From Streptomyces rubellomurinus (GTDB taxonomy: Bacteria; Actinomycetota; Actinomycetes; Streptomycetales; Streptomycetaceae), in NCBI RefSeq assembly GCF_000961885.1, contig NZ_JZKH01000116.1, positions 1 through 19,660 on the forward strand: a DNA stretch of 19,660 nt. The letters run 5' to 3'. The position numbers and the translations under genes were made by a program. Of the stretch, positions 1-6,138 are shown in pieces (within the stretch, counting starts at the first letter, position 1; each line of letters starts with the position of its first letter). The notes below the pieces were generated by a model. That model ran no database searches. It saw nothing but the letters and a program-made list of their open reading frames with translations, and was not told the origin of the DNA.

Positions 1-110
1 GGCACGAGCTCCGTGCGGGCGAGCGTCGAGACGCCGTACGGGCCGACCGGGCCCGGCTAGGCCTGGGCGGAGACGGGGACACCGCCGGGGACCGGCGCGT
101 ACTGGGCGGT
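1..110 (-). pseudogene. Decayed fragment of an NAD-dependent epimerase/dehydratase, partial at window edge
   Basis: Read on the minus strand, bases 101 down to 3 encode a stretch matching residues 110-142 of the intact epimerase at 261-1271. By my hand alignment 84 of 99 bases agree without a gap, and the peptide keeps PVPGGVPVS and GPVGPYGV. Two changes argue for decay. An in-frame TAG at 59-57 replaces a Glu codon, and the YxxxK catalytic Lys codon is ACG, giving YGVST. The N-terminal part expected to the right of base 110 is not recognisable before the next gene begins, so the copy is 5'-truncated. The rest lies left of the window. It sits in inverted orientation to the intact copy. A true gene starting beyond the TAG, outside the window, cannot be excluded. 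Confidence 0.6.
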
Positions 111-206
111 GCTCGGCCGGGCCGGGGCGCACCGCTGAGGCCTGGATCCCGGTCGGCCGCAGCCCTGCCGGCCGCAACCCTTGTTCGCCGAATCCCTGTT
201 CGTTCG

Positions 207-212
207 TAGTTT
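207..212 (+). promoter_or_regulatory. Possible -10 element for the epimerase gene
   Basis: TAGTTT lies 48 bases before the ATG, in a short patch (about 170-215) that is clearly less GC-rich than its surroundings and carries imperfect repeats of the type CCCTTGTTCG / CCCTGTTCG. TTGTTC at 181-186 could be a -35, but the 20-base spacing is too long for a good match. This is a weak call. Confidence 0.25.
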
Positions 213-260
213 CAGTCCGCCAGGTCGTCCCCGACCTCGCTTCGTGGAAGGACACCCCCG

Positions 261-1271
261 ATGAGGGTGCTGCTGCTGGGCGCCGACGGCTTCATCGGCC
301 GCCGGGTCACCGACCGTCTGCTGATGGACCAGGAGTTGCAGGTGACGGTCCTCGGCCGGCGCGACTCGGCCGACATCCGCTTCGACCTGACCACCGGGAG
401 CCCGGGCGCGCTGGCCCGCTTCCTGGACGCGGTCGTGCCGCAGGTGGTGATCAACTGCGCGGGCGCCACCTACGGCAGCTCGCGGACCCTGATCCGGTCG
501 AACACGCTGGCCGTCGCCACCGTCTGCGAGGCGATCCGGCGCAGCCGGGAGCCGGCCCGGCTGGTGCACGTCGGCTCGGCCGCCGAGTACGGGCCGGTGC
601 CCGGCGGTGTGCCGGTCTCCGAGCAGGCCGAGCCGCGCCCGGTCGGCCCGTACGGGGTGTCCAAGCTGGCCGGCACGGAGCTGGTGCTGGCCTCCGGCCT
701 GGACGCGGCGGTGCTGCGGGTGTTCGACGTGGTGGGCCCGGGGGCGCCGACCGCCTCGCTGTTCGGGCGGCTCGCCGAGGGGCTGCGCCGGGCGCTGGAG
801 CGGGACGAGAACCAGGTGCGGATGCCGGACCTGTCCGGATACCGGGATTTCGTGGACGTCCGGGACGTCGCCCGGGCGATCCAGGCGGCCGCGGTCTCGG
901 CCGCCACCGGGGTGATCAACGTCGGCAGCGGGCACGCCGTCCGGGCCCGGGACGCGGCCCAGCTGCTGGTGCGGGCGTCCGGCTTCGAGGGGTCGATCGT
1001 CGAGGAGAACCGGCAGGTCCTGCTGCCGGCGCAGACCGGCGGGCCGCACGCCGACCACCTCCCCGGCCACCATCACCACCAGGGCGGCCCGTACCTGCCG
1101 GGCCACCGGCCGGAGGGGCCGCGCACGGAGGGCAGGCCCGTCCCGGGGGAGCCGGTGGCGTGGCGGCAGGCGGACGTGCGCACCGCCCGGGACCGTCTCG
1201 GATGGCGGACGCAGGTGCCGCTGGAGGAGTCGCTGGGGGACGTCTGGCTGGAGACGGCCTGCCGGGTCTGA
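261..1271 (+). CDS. NAD-dependent epimerase/dehydratase (extended SDR family)
   Basis: A 336-residue cytoplasmic protein of the extended short-chain dehydrogenase/reductase family, which usually acts on nucleotide sugars with bound NAD(P). The Rossmann glycine motif GADGFIG is at residues 7-13. The catalytic set is Ser106, Tyr131 and Lys135 (YGVSK), and a YRDFVDVRDVA block near 194-204 is typical of NDP-sugar epimerases. The ATG is preceded by AAGGA with an 8-base gap. Residues about 257-300 form an insert rich in Gly, Pro and His, with four His in a row at 270-273. This is unusual for the family and sits where substrate-binding loops normally lie. A degenerate inverted copy of its middle lies at 1-110. 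The gene ends in its own terminator, so it is probably monocistronic. The substrate cannot be inferred; there are no sugar-pathway genes beside it. Confidence 0.85.
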   Translation: MRVLLLGADGFIGRRVTDRLLMDQELQVTVLGRRDSADIRFDLTTGSPGALARFLDAVVPQVVINCAGATYGSSRTLIRSNTLAVATVCEAIRRSREPARLVHVGSAAEYGPVPGGVPVSEQAEPRPVGPYGVSKLAGTELVLASGLDAAVLRVFDVVGPGAPTASLFGRLAEGLRRALERDENQVRMPDLSGYRDFVDVRDVARAIQAAAVSAATGVINVGSGHAVRARDAAQLLVRASGFEGSIVEENRQVLLPAQTGGPHADHLPGHHHHQGGPYLPGHRPEGPRTEGRPVPGEPVAWRQADVRTARDRLGWRTQVPLEESLGDVWLETACRV

Positions 1272-1280
1272 CCAGGTGCT

Positions 1281-1328
1281 CCGGAGGGCGTCCCGGGCCT
1301 GTCGGCGCAGGCCCGGGGCGCCTTCCGG
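1281..1328 (+). terminator. Hairpin terminator after the epimerase gene
   Basis: An inverted repeat starts 10 bases after the stop codon. Arms 1281-1301 and 1308-1328 pair over 21 positions, including two G-U wobbles, around a 6-base loop (TCGGCG). There is no U-tract, as is usual in streptomycete terminators. Confidence 0.75.
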
Positions 1329-1368
1329 GGCCGGTCGGCCGGTTCCACGATCCGGCGCGGCCCGTCTC

Positions 1369-1379
1369 GTCCAGTGGAC
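1369..1379. promoter_or_regulatory. Palindrome upstream of the moeZ promoter
   Basis: GTCCAGTGGAC is a perfect 11-base palindrome (5-base arms around G) centred about 16 bases before the putative -35 of moeZ. It could be an operator. It could also be part of a small RNA hairpin, since 1360-1366 also pairs with 1377-1383. Confidence 0.3.
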
Positions 1380-1389
1380 GGGCTGTCTC

Positions 1390-1417
1390 GGAATACCGCG
1401 TGGGCGTGACACTGTTG
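1390..1417 (+). promoter_or_regulatory. SigR-like (thiol-stress ECF sigma) promoter for moeZ
   Basis: GGAAT at 1390-1394 and GTTG at 1414-1417 are separated by 19 bases. This resembles the SigR consensus (GGAAT, about 18-19 bases, GTT) known from Streptomyces. It would start transcription near 1424, about 78 bases before the GTG of moeZ. As I recall, the S. coelicolor moeB/moeZ gene is on the published list of SigR targets, which fits. The assignment rests on motif and memory, not on a search. Confidence 0.55.
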
Positions 1418-1501
1418 GGCTAAGAGCCACCCGCGTGGCGGAGCAACCACCCCGCAGAAGGCCGGCCCCGGCCGCCTGACAAGACACCCATCGGAGTCCC
1501 C

Positions 1502-2680
1502 GTGTCGTTGCCACCCCTGGTCGAGCCGGCCGACGAGCTCACCGTCGACGAGGTCCGCCGGTACTCCCGCCACCTGATCATCCCCGACGTGGGCATGGCC
1601 GGGCAGAAGCGGCTGAAGAACGCCAAGGTGCTGTGCGTCGGCGCCGGCGGCCTCGGCTCGCCCGCTCTGATGTACCTGGCCGCCGCCGGCGTCGGCACGC
1701 TCGGCATCGTCGAGTTCGACGTGGTCGACGAGTCCAACCTGCAGCGCCAGATCATCCACGGCCAGGCGGACATCGGCCGGTCCAAGGCCGAGTCGGCGCG
1801 GGACTCCGTCAAGGAGATCAACCCCTACGTCGACGTGGTGCTGCACGAGGAGCGCCTCGACAACGACAACGTCATGGAGATCTTCTCCGGCTACGACCTG
1901 ATCGTCGACGGCACCGACAACTTCGCCACCCGCTACCTGGTCAACGACGCCGCGGTGCTGCTCGGCAAGCCGTACGTGTGGGGCTCGATCTACCGCTTCG
2001 ACGGCCAGGCCAGCGTGTTCTGGGCCGAGCACGGCCCCTGCTACCGCTGCCTCTACCCGGAGGCCCCGCCGCCGGGCATGGTGCCGTCCTGCGCCGAGGG
2101 CGGCGTGCTGGGCGTGCTCTGCGCGTCCATCGGCTCGATCCAGGTCAACGAGGCGATCAAGCTGCTCGCCGGCATCGGCGACCCGCTGGTCGGCCGGCTG
2201 ATGATCTACGACGCCCTGGAGATGAACTACCGCCAGGTGAAGGTCCGCAAGGACCCGAACTGCGCCGTCTGCGGCGAGAACCCGACGGTCACCGAGCTGA
2301 TCGACTACGAGGCCTTCTGCGGCGTCGTGTCGGAGGAGGCGCAGGCCGCCGCCGCCGGCTCGACGATCACCTCGTCGCAGCTCAAGCAGTGGCAGGACGA
2401 GAAGGAGGACATCTACCTCATCGACGTCCGCGAGCCCGGCGAGTACGAGATCGTCAACATCCCCGGCGCGGTGCTGATCCCCAAGAACGAGTTCCTGATG
2501 GGCGACGCGCTGGAGAAGCTGCCGCAGGACCGGAAGATCGTGCTGCACTGCAAGTCGGGCGTGCGCTCGGCCGAGGTGCTGGCCGTGGTCAAGGCCGCGG
2601 GCTTCGCCAACGCCGTCCACCTCGGCGGCGGCGTGCTCGGCTGGGTCAACCAGATCGAGCCGCACAAGCCGGTCTACTGA
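1502..2680 (+). CDS. moeZ: MoeZ: sulfur-carrier adenylyltransferase/sulfurtransferase (ThiF/MoeB-rhodanese fusion)
   Basis: A 392-residue cytoplasmic enzyme that adenylates the C-terminal Gly-Gly of ubiquitin-like sulfur carriers (MoaD, ThiS, CysO type) and then transfers sulfur to make the thiocarboxylate. It serves molybdopterin, thiamine and cysteine synthesis. The ThiF/MoeB domain spans residues 15-260. The nucleotide loop GAGGLG is at 47-52, the DGTDN motif at 136-140, zinc Cys pairs are C180/C183 and C254/C257, and Cys197 lies in PSCAEGG. The rhodanese domain covers about 288-392 with active-site Cys350 in the loop CKSGVR. All key residues are present, and the length is normal for actinobacterial MoeZ. 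The GTG start has CGGAG five bases upstream. Family members also feed thio-sugar antibiotic pathways, but no such cluster is visible here. Confidence 0.95.
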   Translation: MSLPPLVEPADELTVDEVRRYSRHLIIPDVGMAGQKRLKNAKVLCVGAGGLGSPALMYLAAAGVGTLGIVEFDVVDESNLQRQIIHGQADIGRSKAESARDSVKEINPYVDVVLHEERLDNDNVMEIFSGYDLIVDGTDNFATRYLVNDAAVLLGKPYVWGSIYRFDGQASVFWAEHGPCYRCLYPEAPPPGMVPSCAEGGVLGVLCASIGSIQVNEAIKLLAGIGDPLVGRLMIYDALEMNYRQVKVRKDPNCAVCGENPTVTELIDYEAFCGVVSEEAQAAAAGSTITSSQLKQWQDEKEDIYLIDVREPGEYEIVNIPGAVLIPKNEFLMGDALEKLPQDRKIVLHCKSGVRSAEVLAVVKAAGFANAVHLGGGVLGWVNQIEPHKPVY

Positions 2681-2691
2681 GCGGCTGACGT

Positions 2692-2730
2692 GAAGGGAGG
2701 GCCCCGCCGGATCGGCGGGGCCCTCCCTTC
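2692..2730. terminator. Bidirectional terminator between moeZ and the convergent membrane-protein gene
   Basis: A perfect 18-bp inverted repeat with arms 2692-2709 and 2713-2730 and a three-base loop lies between two convergent stop codons (2680 and 2737). The A/G-rich left flank and C/T-rich right flank let it work for both strands. Confidence 0.88.
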
Positions 2731-2736
2731 GTTCGC

Positions 2737-5538
2737 TCAGAGCGCGTGGCGGCGCTGCAGCATGTTGTAGGCGATCCAGCCCGGGATCACCGGCAGCCAG
2801 AAGGTCAGCGCCCGGTACAGGAACACCGCCGGGGTGGCGACGGCGGGGGACACGTCCGCGACCGTCAGGGCACCGATCAGGGCGACCTCGACCGGGCCGA
2901 TGCCGCCCGGCGTCGGGATCGCCGAGCCGGCCGCGTTCGCGGTCAGGAAGACCACCGCGACGGCCGAGAAGCTGACGCTGCCGCCGAAGGCCTGCACCGA
3001 GAAGTCCAGGCAGGCGGTGAAGGACAGGGTCAGCAGCAGGATGCCGCCGAAGCCGGTGATCAGCTTGCTGGGCGTCTGCATCAGGTCGAGCATGCGCGGC
3101 ACCACGCCGAAGAACAGCGAGCGCAGCCGGCCCAGCACGAACCGCCGCAGCGGCGCCACCGCCGCCACCACCAGGGCCAGCACGGCGGCCGTCAGCACGC
3201 CGATGATCACCGCGCGGGAGGCGGAGAGGTCGCCGTTGGTCTGGCTGCCGGTGATCAGGCCGAAGCTGAACAGCAGCAGCAGGTGCCCGGCCAGGCCGGC
3301 CAGCTGGGAGGCGCCGACCGAGGCCACCGCCTGGCCGGGGCGGATGCCGGCCTTCTGCAGGTAGCGGGTGTTGAGCGCGATGCCGCCGATCGCGGCGGGC
3401 GCGACCAGCTTCACGAAGGAGCCGGCCAGCTGCGCGGCGACGGTGCGCCGGAACGGCAGCCGCTCGGGCACGAAGCCGGTCAGGCTCATCGCGGCGGCGA
3501 CGTAGCTGAACGCGGCCGCGAGCAGCGCGGCCGCCGCCCACGCCCAGTTCATCTGGGAGAGCTTCAGCTGGGCCGGCTTGATCGTGGTCAGCGCCAGGTA
3601 GGCGGCGAAGGTGAGCGCGATCACCATGATCAGGCTCTTCGGCTTCAGCCGCTCCAGCTTCGCCGGCTCCATCGGCGCCTCGGGGGCGATCTGCAGGATC
3701 TGGCCGCGCAGGCGGCTCAGCAGGTCCTCGCCGGCCGCCGCGATGTCCTCCTCGGCCTGCTGCTGGGTGCGCTCCCCGGCCGCGACCTGCTCCAGCGCCC
3801 GGGCCCGGGCGGCGGTCTTGCGCTCCTTGGTGAGCCGCGCCAGGTCGACCCGGGTGGAGCGGCTCATCCCGACCGGCTGGAGCAGCGGCAGCGCCTGCGC
3901 GACCCGGTCGGCGCCGAGCACCGCGTTGGCGGTGGCGACGGCCCGCTCCGGGCCGATCCGCAGCGCGAAGGTGGTGAGCAGCTGGGCGACGTCGATGCGC
4001 AGCGTCAGGTCGGTGGCGGCGATGTCCCCGCCGGACAGGTTGACCAGGTAGGCGTGCTCCTGGTCGGAGACCAGCAGCGACTCGCCGGTCAGTCGGCGGT
4101 GCGCGATCCGGCGCTCGTGCAGGGCCGCCACCGAGCGCCACAGCGAGGCCATCACCCGGTCGGTGACCTCCTCCTCGGCCAGCTCGTCGAGGGTGCGGCC
4201 GCCGACGTTCTCGTACACCAGGATCGCGGCGTCCGGGCCCAGCTCGGAGGTGGCGACCAGCTGCGGCGCCCGGGCGCCCGAGGCGGCCGCCGCGTACGCG
4301 ATCAGCGCCTCCTGCTCCAGCGCCTGGCGCAGCGACTGCGGGCTGCGGCGCACCGCCACCGAGCGCAGCCGCAGCCGCCGCCAGGCCCGGTAGAAGAAGC
4401 CGGAGGCCTGCTGCTCGCGGTCGATGATGTGGACGTCCAGCGGCGGGCCGTCCTGCTGGGTGACGTGGTAGCGGCGGGTGCCGCCGGGCGCGTCCGGGGC
4501 GCGGTGCGCGGCGTCCGGGGTGAAGCCGACCTTGCGCAGGCCGATCATCAGGTGCTGGCCGGTGGGGCGGATGTTCGGCGAGCCGATCGCGTACAGCGTG
4601 CCGTAGGCGACGGACCAGCCGATCAGCACGGTGAGCATCAGCGACAGCGGGGTGGTGTAGCCGCCGAGCAGCTCGGTGATGCCGCTGAACAGCACCACCG
4701 CCCACAGCGCCACCCGCCAGCGCGGTCTGCTCGACATGCCGACCGCGGTCATGTAGGCGATCACCGGCGCCAGGTAGCCGTGCACCGGGTCGGTGAGGGC
4801 GCCGTCGCTGTTCGCGGGCAGCCTGGTCAGCGCGTCCCGGATGTGCTCGGAGGCGCCCTCGGCGACCCACCAGTCGATGCCCAGCGAGACGCCGTACGCG
4901 AGCACCGAGGCGAGCACGCCGTCGGCGACCCGCAGGCCGTCGCGTTTGATCAGCCGCTCGACCGCGAAGGACAGCGGCACGGCGAGCACCGCGACGCTGG
5001 ACAGCAGGCCGGTGATGGTGGACAGCACCGCGGAGAAGTGCGGCGCGTTGTTGTTGATGTCCTGCTCGATGCCGGTGGTGGTCGAGGTGGCGATGCCGGC
5101 CAGCACGAAGACGGCGACGATCCCGAGGACCCCGACCAGGAAGCGGATCAGGTCGGACGGGCGGTGCGCGCGGGCGGCGAGCAGCGGCTCGTCGACGTCC
5201 AGGTGCGGAGCGTCGTCCAGCGGGTCGTGGTACTCGGGCGGCGGGGCCGCGGCCCCGGGCCCGGCCTGTCCGGGCGCCTCGGCCTGTCCGGGGGCCTCGG
5301 CCTCCGCGGCCTCCGCGGCCTCTTCGGGCCGCTCGGCCGGTTCGGATCGCTCGGTCTGCTCGGCGGCGGGCGGTGCGGGGGTCTTGATCGTCGAGTCCTT
5401 GATCAGGGAGACTTCCGGCACGGCCCCGGCCCCCGGCCGGCCCCCGCCCGGCTCCTCGGGAGCCGGGTGTTGCGGGGGTACGGCGGAGGCGGACTCGTCG
5501 GAGCCCTTCTCCACGCCCACGTCAGCCGTCCCGGTCAT
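2737..5538 (-). CDS. Membrane protein: N-terminal membrane block, pseudokinase and YbhN/LPG-synthase-type flippase-like domain
   Basis: A 933-residue protein in four parts. Residues 1-125 are disordered, acidic and Ala/Pro-rich. Residues 130-320 hold about five or six membrane segments. Residues about 330-560 look like a protein-kinase fold with lost catalysis: the VAIK Lys position reads DVHII (His370), the HRD loop reads HRRL (480-483), and DFG reads NLSG (500-503). Residues about 635-925 are a UPF0104/YbhN-type domain (lysylphosphatidylglycerol-synthase membrane region) with hallmarks APAAIGG and PTPGGIGPVE. There is no C-terminal aminoacyl-transferase domain, so it is probably not a lipid lysyltransferase. 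A role in lipid or polyprenyl handling at the cytoplasmic membrane is inference. The ATG at 5538 is chosen because GAGGA lies 12 bases upstream; GTG at 5565 would add nine residues. It is divergent from the ATL gene. Confidence 0.8.
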   Translation of the reverse strand: MTGTADVGVEKGSDESASAVPPQHPAPEEPGGGRPGAGAVPEVSLIKDSTIKTPAPPAAEQTERSEPAERPEEAAEAAEAEAPGQAEAPGQAGPGAAAPPPEYHDPLDDAPHLDVDEPLLAARAHRPSDLIRFLVGVLGIVAVFVLAGIATSTTTGIEQDINNNAPHFSAVLSTITGLLSSVAVLAVPLSFAVERLIKRDGLRVADGVLASVLAYGVSLGIDWWVAEGASEHIRDALTRLPANSDGALTDPVHGYLAPVIAYMTAVGMSSRPRWRVALWAVVLFSGITELLGGYTTPLSLMLTVLIGWSVAYGTLYAIGSPNIRPTGQHLMIGLRKVGFTPDAAHRAPDAPGGTRRYHVTQQDGPPLDVHIIDREQQASGFFYRAWRRLRLRSVAVRRSPQSLRQALEQEALIAYAAAASGARAPQLVATSELGPDAAILVYENVGGRTLDELAEEEVTDRVMASLWRSVAALHERRIAHRRLTGESLLVSDQEHAYLVNLSGGDIAATDLTLRIDVAQLLTTFALRIGPERAVATANAVLGADRVAQALPLLQPVGMSRSTRVDLARLTKERKTAARARALEQVAAGERTQQQAEEDIAAAGEDLLSRLRGQILQIAPEAPMEPAKLERLKPKSLIMVIALTFAAYLALTTIKPAQLKLSQMNWAWAAAALLAAAFSYVAAAMSLTGFVPERLPFRRTVAAQLAGSFVKLVAPAAIGGIALNTRYLQKAGIRPGQAVASVGASQLAGLAGHLLLLFSFGLITGSQTNGDLSASRAVIIGVLTAAVLALVVAAVAPLRRFVLGRLRSLFFGVVPRMLDLMQTPSKLITGFGGILLLTLSFTACLDFSVQAFGGSVSFSAVAVVFLTANAAGSAIPTPGGIGPVEVALIGALTVADVSPAVATPAVFLYRALTFWLPVIPGWIAYNMLQRRHAL
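5263..5316. repeat. Short tandem repeats coding the acidic N-terminal tail
   Basis: Two 18-base units (5263-5280 and 5281-5298, one mismatch) are followed by two 9-base units GGCCTCCGC (5299-5316). On the minus strand they encode repeated EAPGQA and AEA stretches in the disordered tail. The tract is slippage-prone and keeps frame because the units are multiples of three. Confidence 0.65.
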
Positions 5539-5676
5539 CTGGTCTTGTTGTCCTCGTATCACCACTCACCGCCCCGGAAGATGGTGGCATGTCCCGCGCC
5601 CCCGTGCTGGACAGGGGCCGGATCGGGCGCGGCGGATCGTTCGGGCCGGGCCCCGGCGCCACCCGGGTGCGGAAGA

Positions 5677-6054
5677 ATGCCGCAGGTGACGGACGTAACA
5701 GAGGACGGCCCGGCGGGCGAGCTGCCCCGCTTCGCCGAACTGGTGCTCGACCTGACCGAGCGGATTCCACCCGGCCGAGTGATGACCTACGGCGACGTCG
5801 CCGAATACCTCGGCCAGGGCGGCCCCCGACAGGTCGGCCGGGTGATGGCCCTGTACGGCGGCCCGGTGCCCTGGTGGCGGGTGATCCGCGCGGACGGCCG
5901 CCTGCTGCCCGGCCACGAACAGCGCGCCCTCGCCCGCTACCGCGCCGAAGGCACCCCGCTGCGCGAGCGGACCGACCCGCCCCGGGTCGACCTGCGCCGG
6001 GCCCGCTGGGACGGGCGGCCGACTTCCGCGAAACCCCCGCACGGACGGGAATGA
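5677..6054 (+). CDS. Alkyltransferase-like protein (ATL), DNA alkylation damage sensor
   Basis: A 125-residue protein of the MGMT C-terminal domain family. These proteins bind O6-alkylguanine in DNA, flip the base and hand the lesion to nucleotide excision repair without removing the alkyl group. The methyltransferase active site PCHR reads PWWR at residues 65-68, so the acceptor Cys is absent, as in all ATLs. Arg51 in GGPRQVGRVM fits the base-flipping Arg finger. The N-terminal motif PPGRVMTYGDVAEYLG is typical. The start is uncertain: ATG at 5677 has no usable ribosome site, while GTG at 5686 has GGAAGA nine bases upstream and would remove three residues. It lies just before adnA, so a repair role fits the context. 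It is slightly longer than the roughly 110 residues common for ATLs. Confidence 0.88.
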   Translation: MPQVTDVTEDGPAGELPRFAELVLDLTERIPPGRVMTYGDVAEYLGQGGPRQVGRVMALYGGPVPWWRVIRADGRLLPGHEQRALARYRAEGTPLRERTDPPRVDLRRARWDGRPTSAKPPHGRE

Positions 6055-6067
6055 CGGGGCAGGATCG

Positions 6068-6073
6068 TAGGCT
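6068..6073 (+). promoter_or_regulatory. Possible -10 element for adnA
   Basis: TAGGCT lies 65 bases before the adnA start, right after the ATL stop, and would place the transcript start near 6080. No convincing -35 is seen at 16-19 bases upstream. If used, the transcript would open directly with the hairpin at 6080-6104. Confidence 0.4.
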
Positions 6074-6079
6074 CGATGT

Positions 6080-6104
6080 GGGCGGGCCCCCGGCGGGCCC
6101 GCCC
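6080..6104 (+). terminator. GC hairpin between the ATL gene and adnA
   Basis: Arms 6080-6089 and 6095-6104 form a perfect 10-bp, all-G/C stem around a 5-base loop (CCGGC). It could end ATL transcription. Because it follows a -10 like element by about seven bases, it could equally be a 5'-end stem of the adnA message. The sequence cannot decide between these. Confidence 0.5.
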
Positions 6105-6138
6105 CGGCCATGCCCCTCTGCTCCACCCCAGGAAGCCC

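Noticed and set aside
1068..1079. HHHH as an engineered tag
   Set aside because: It is internal, followed by conserved epimerase sequence, and uses native codon style; nothing suggests a cloning origin.
1073..4870. Long minus-strand open frame spanning moeZ and the membrane-protein gene
   Set aside because: Arg/Ala/Gly/Asp low-complexity translation with no domain; it is a frame shadow caused by high GC, and it crosses two well supported genes and the bidirectional terminator.
2737..5538. MprF-type lysyl-phosphatidylglycerol synthase
   Set aside because: Only the membrane half resembles that family; the GNAT-like transferase domain is absent.
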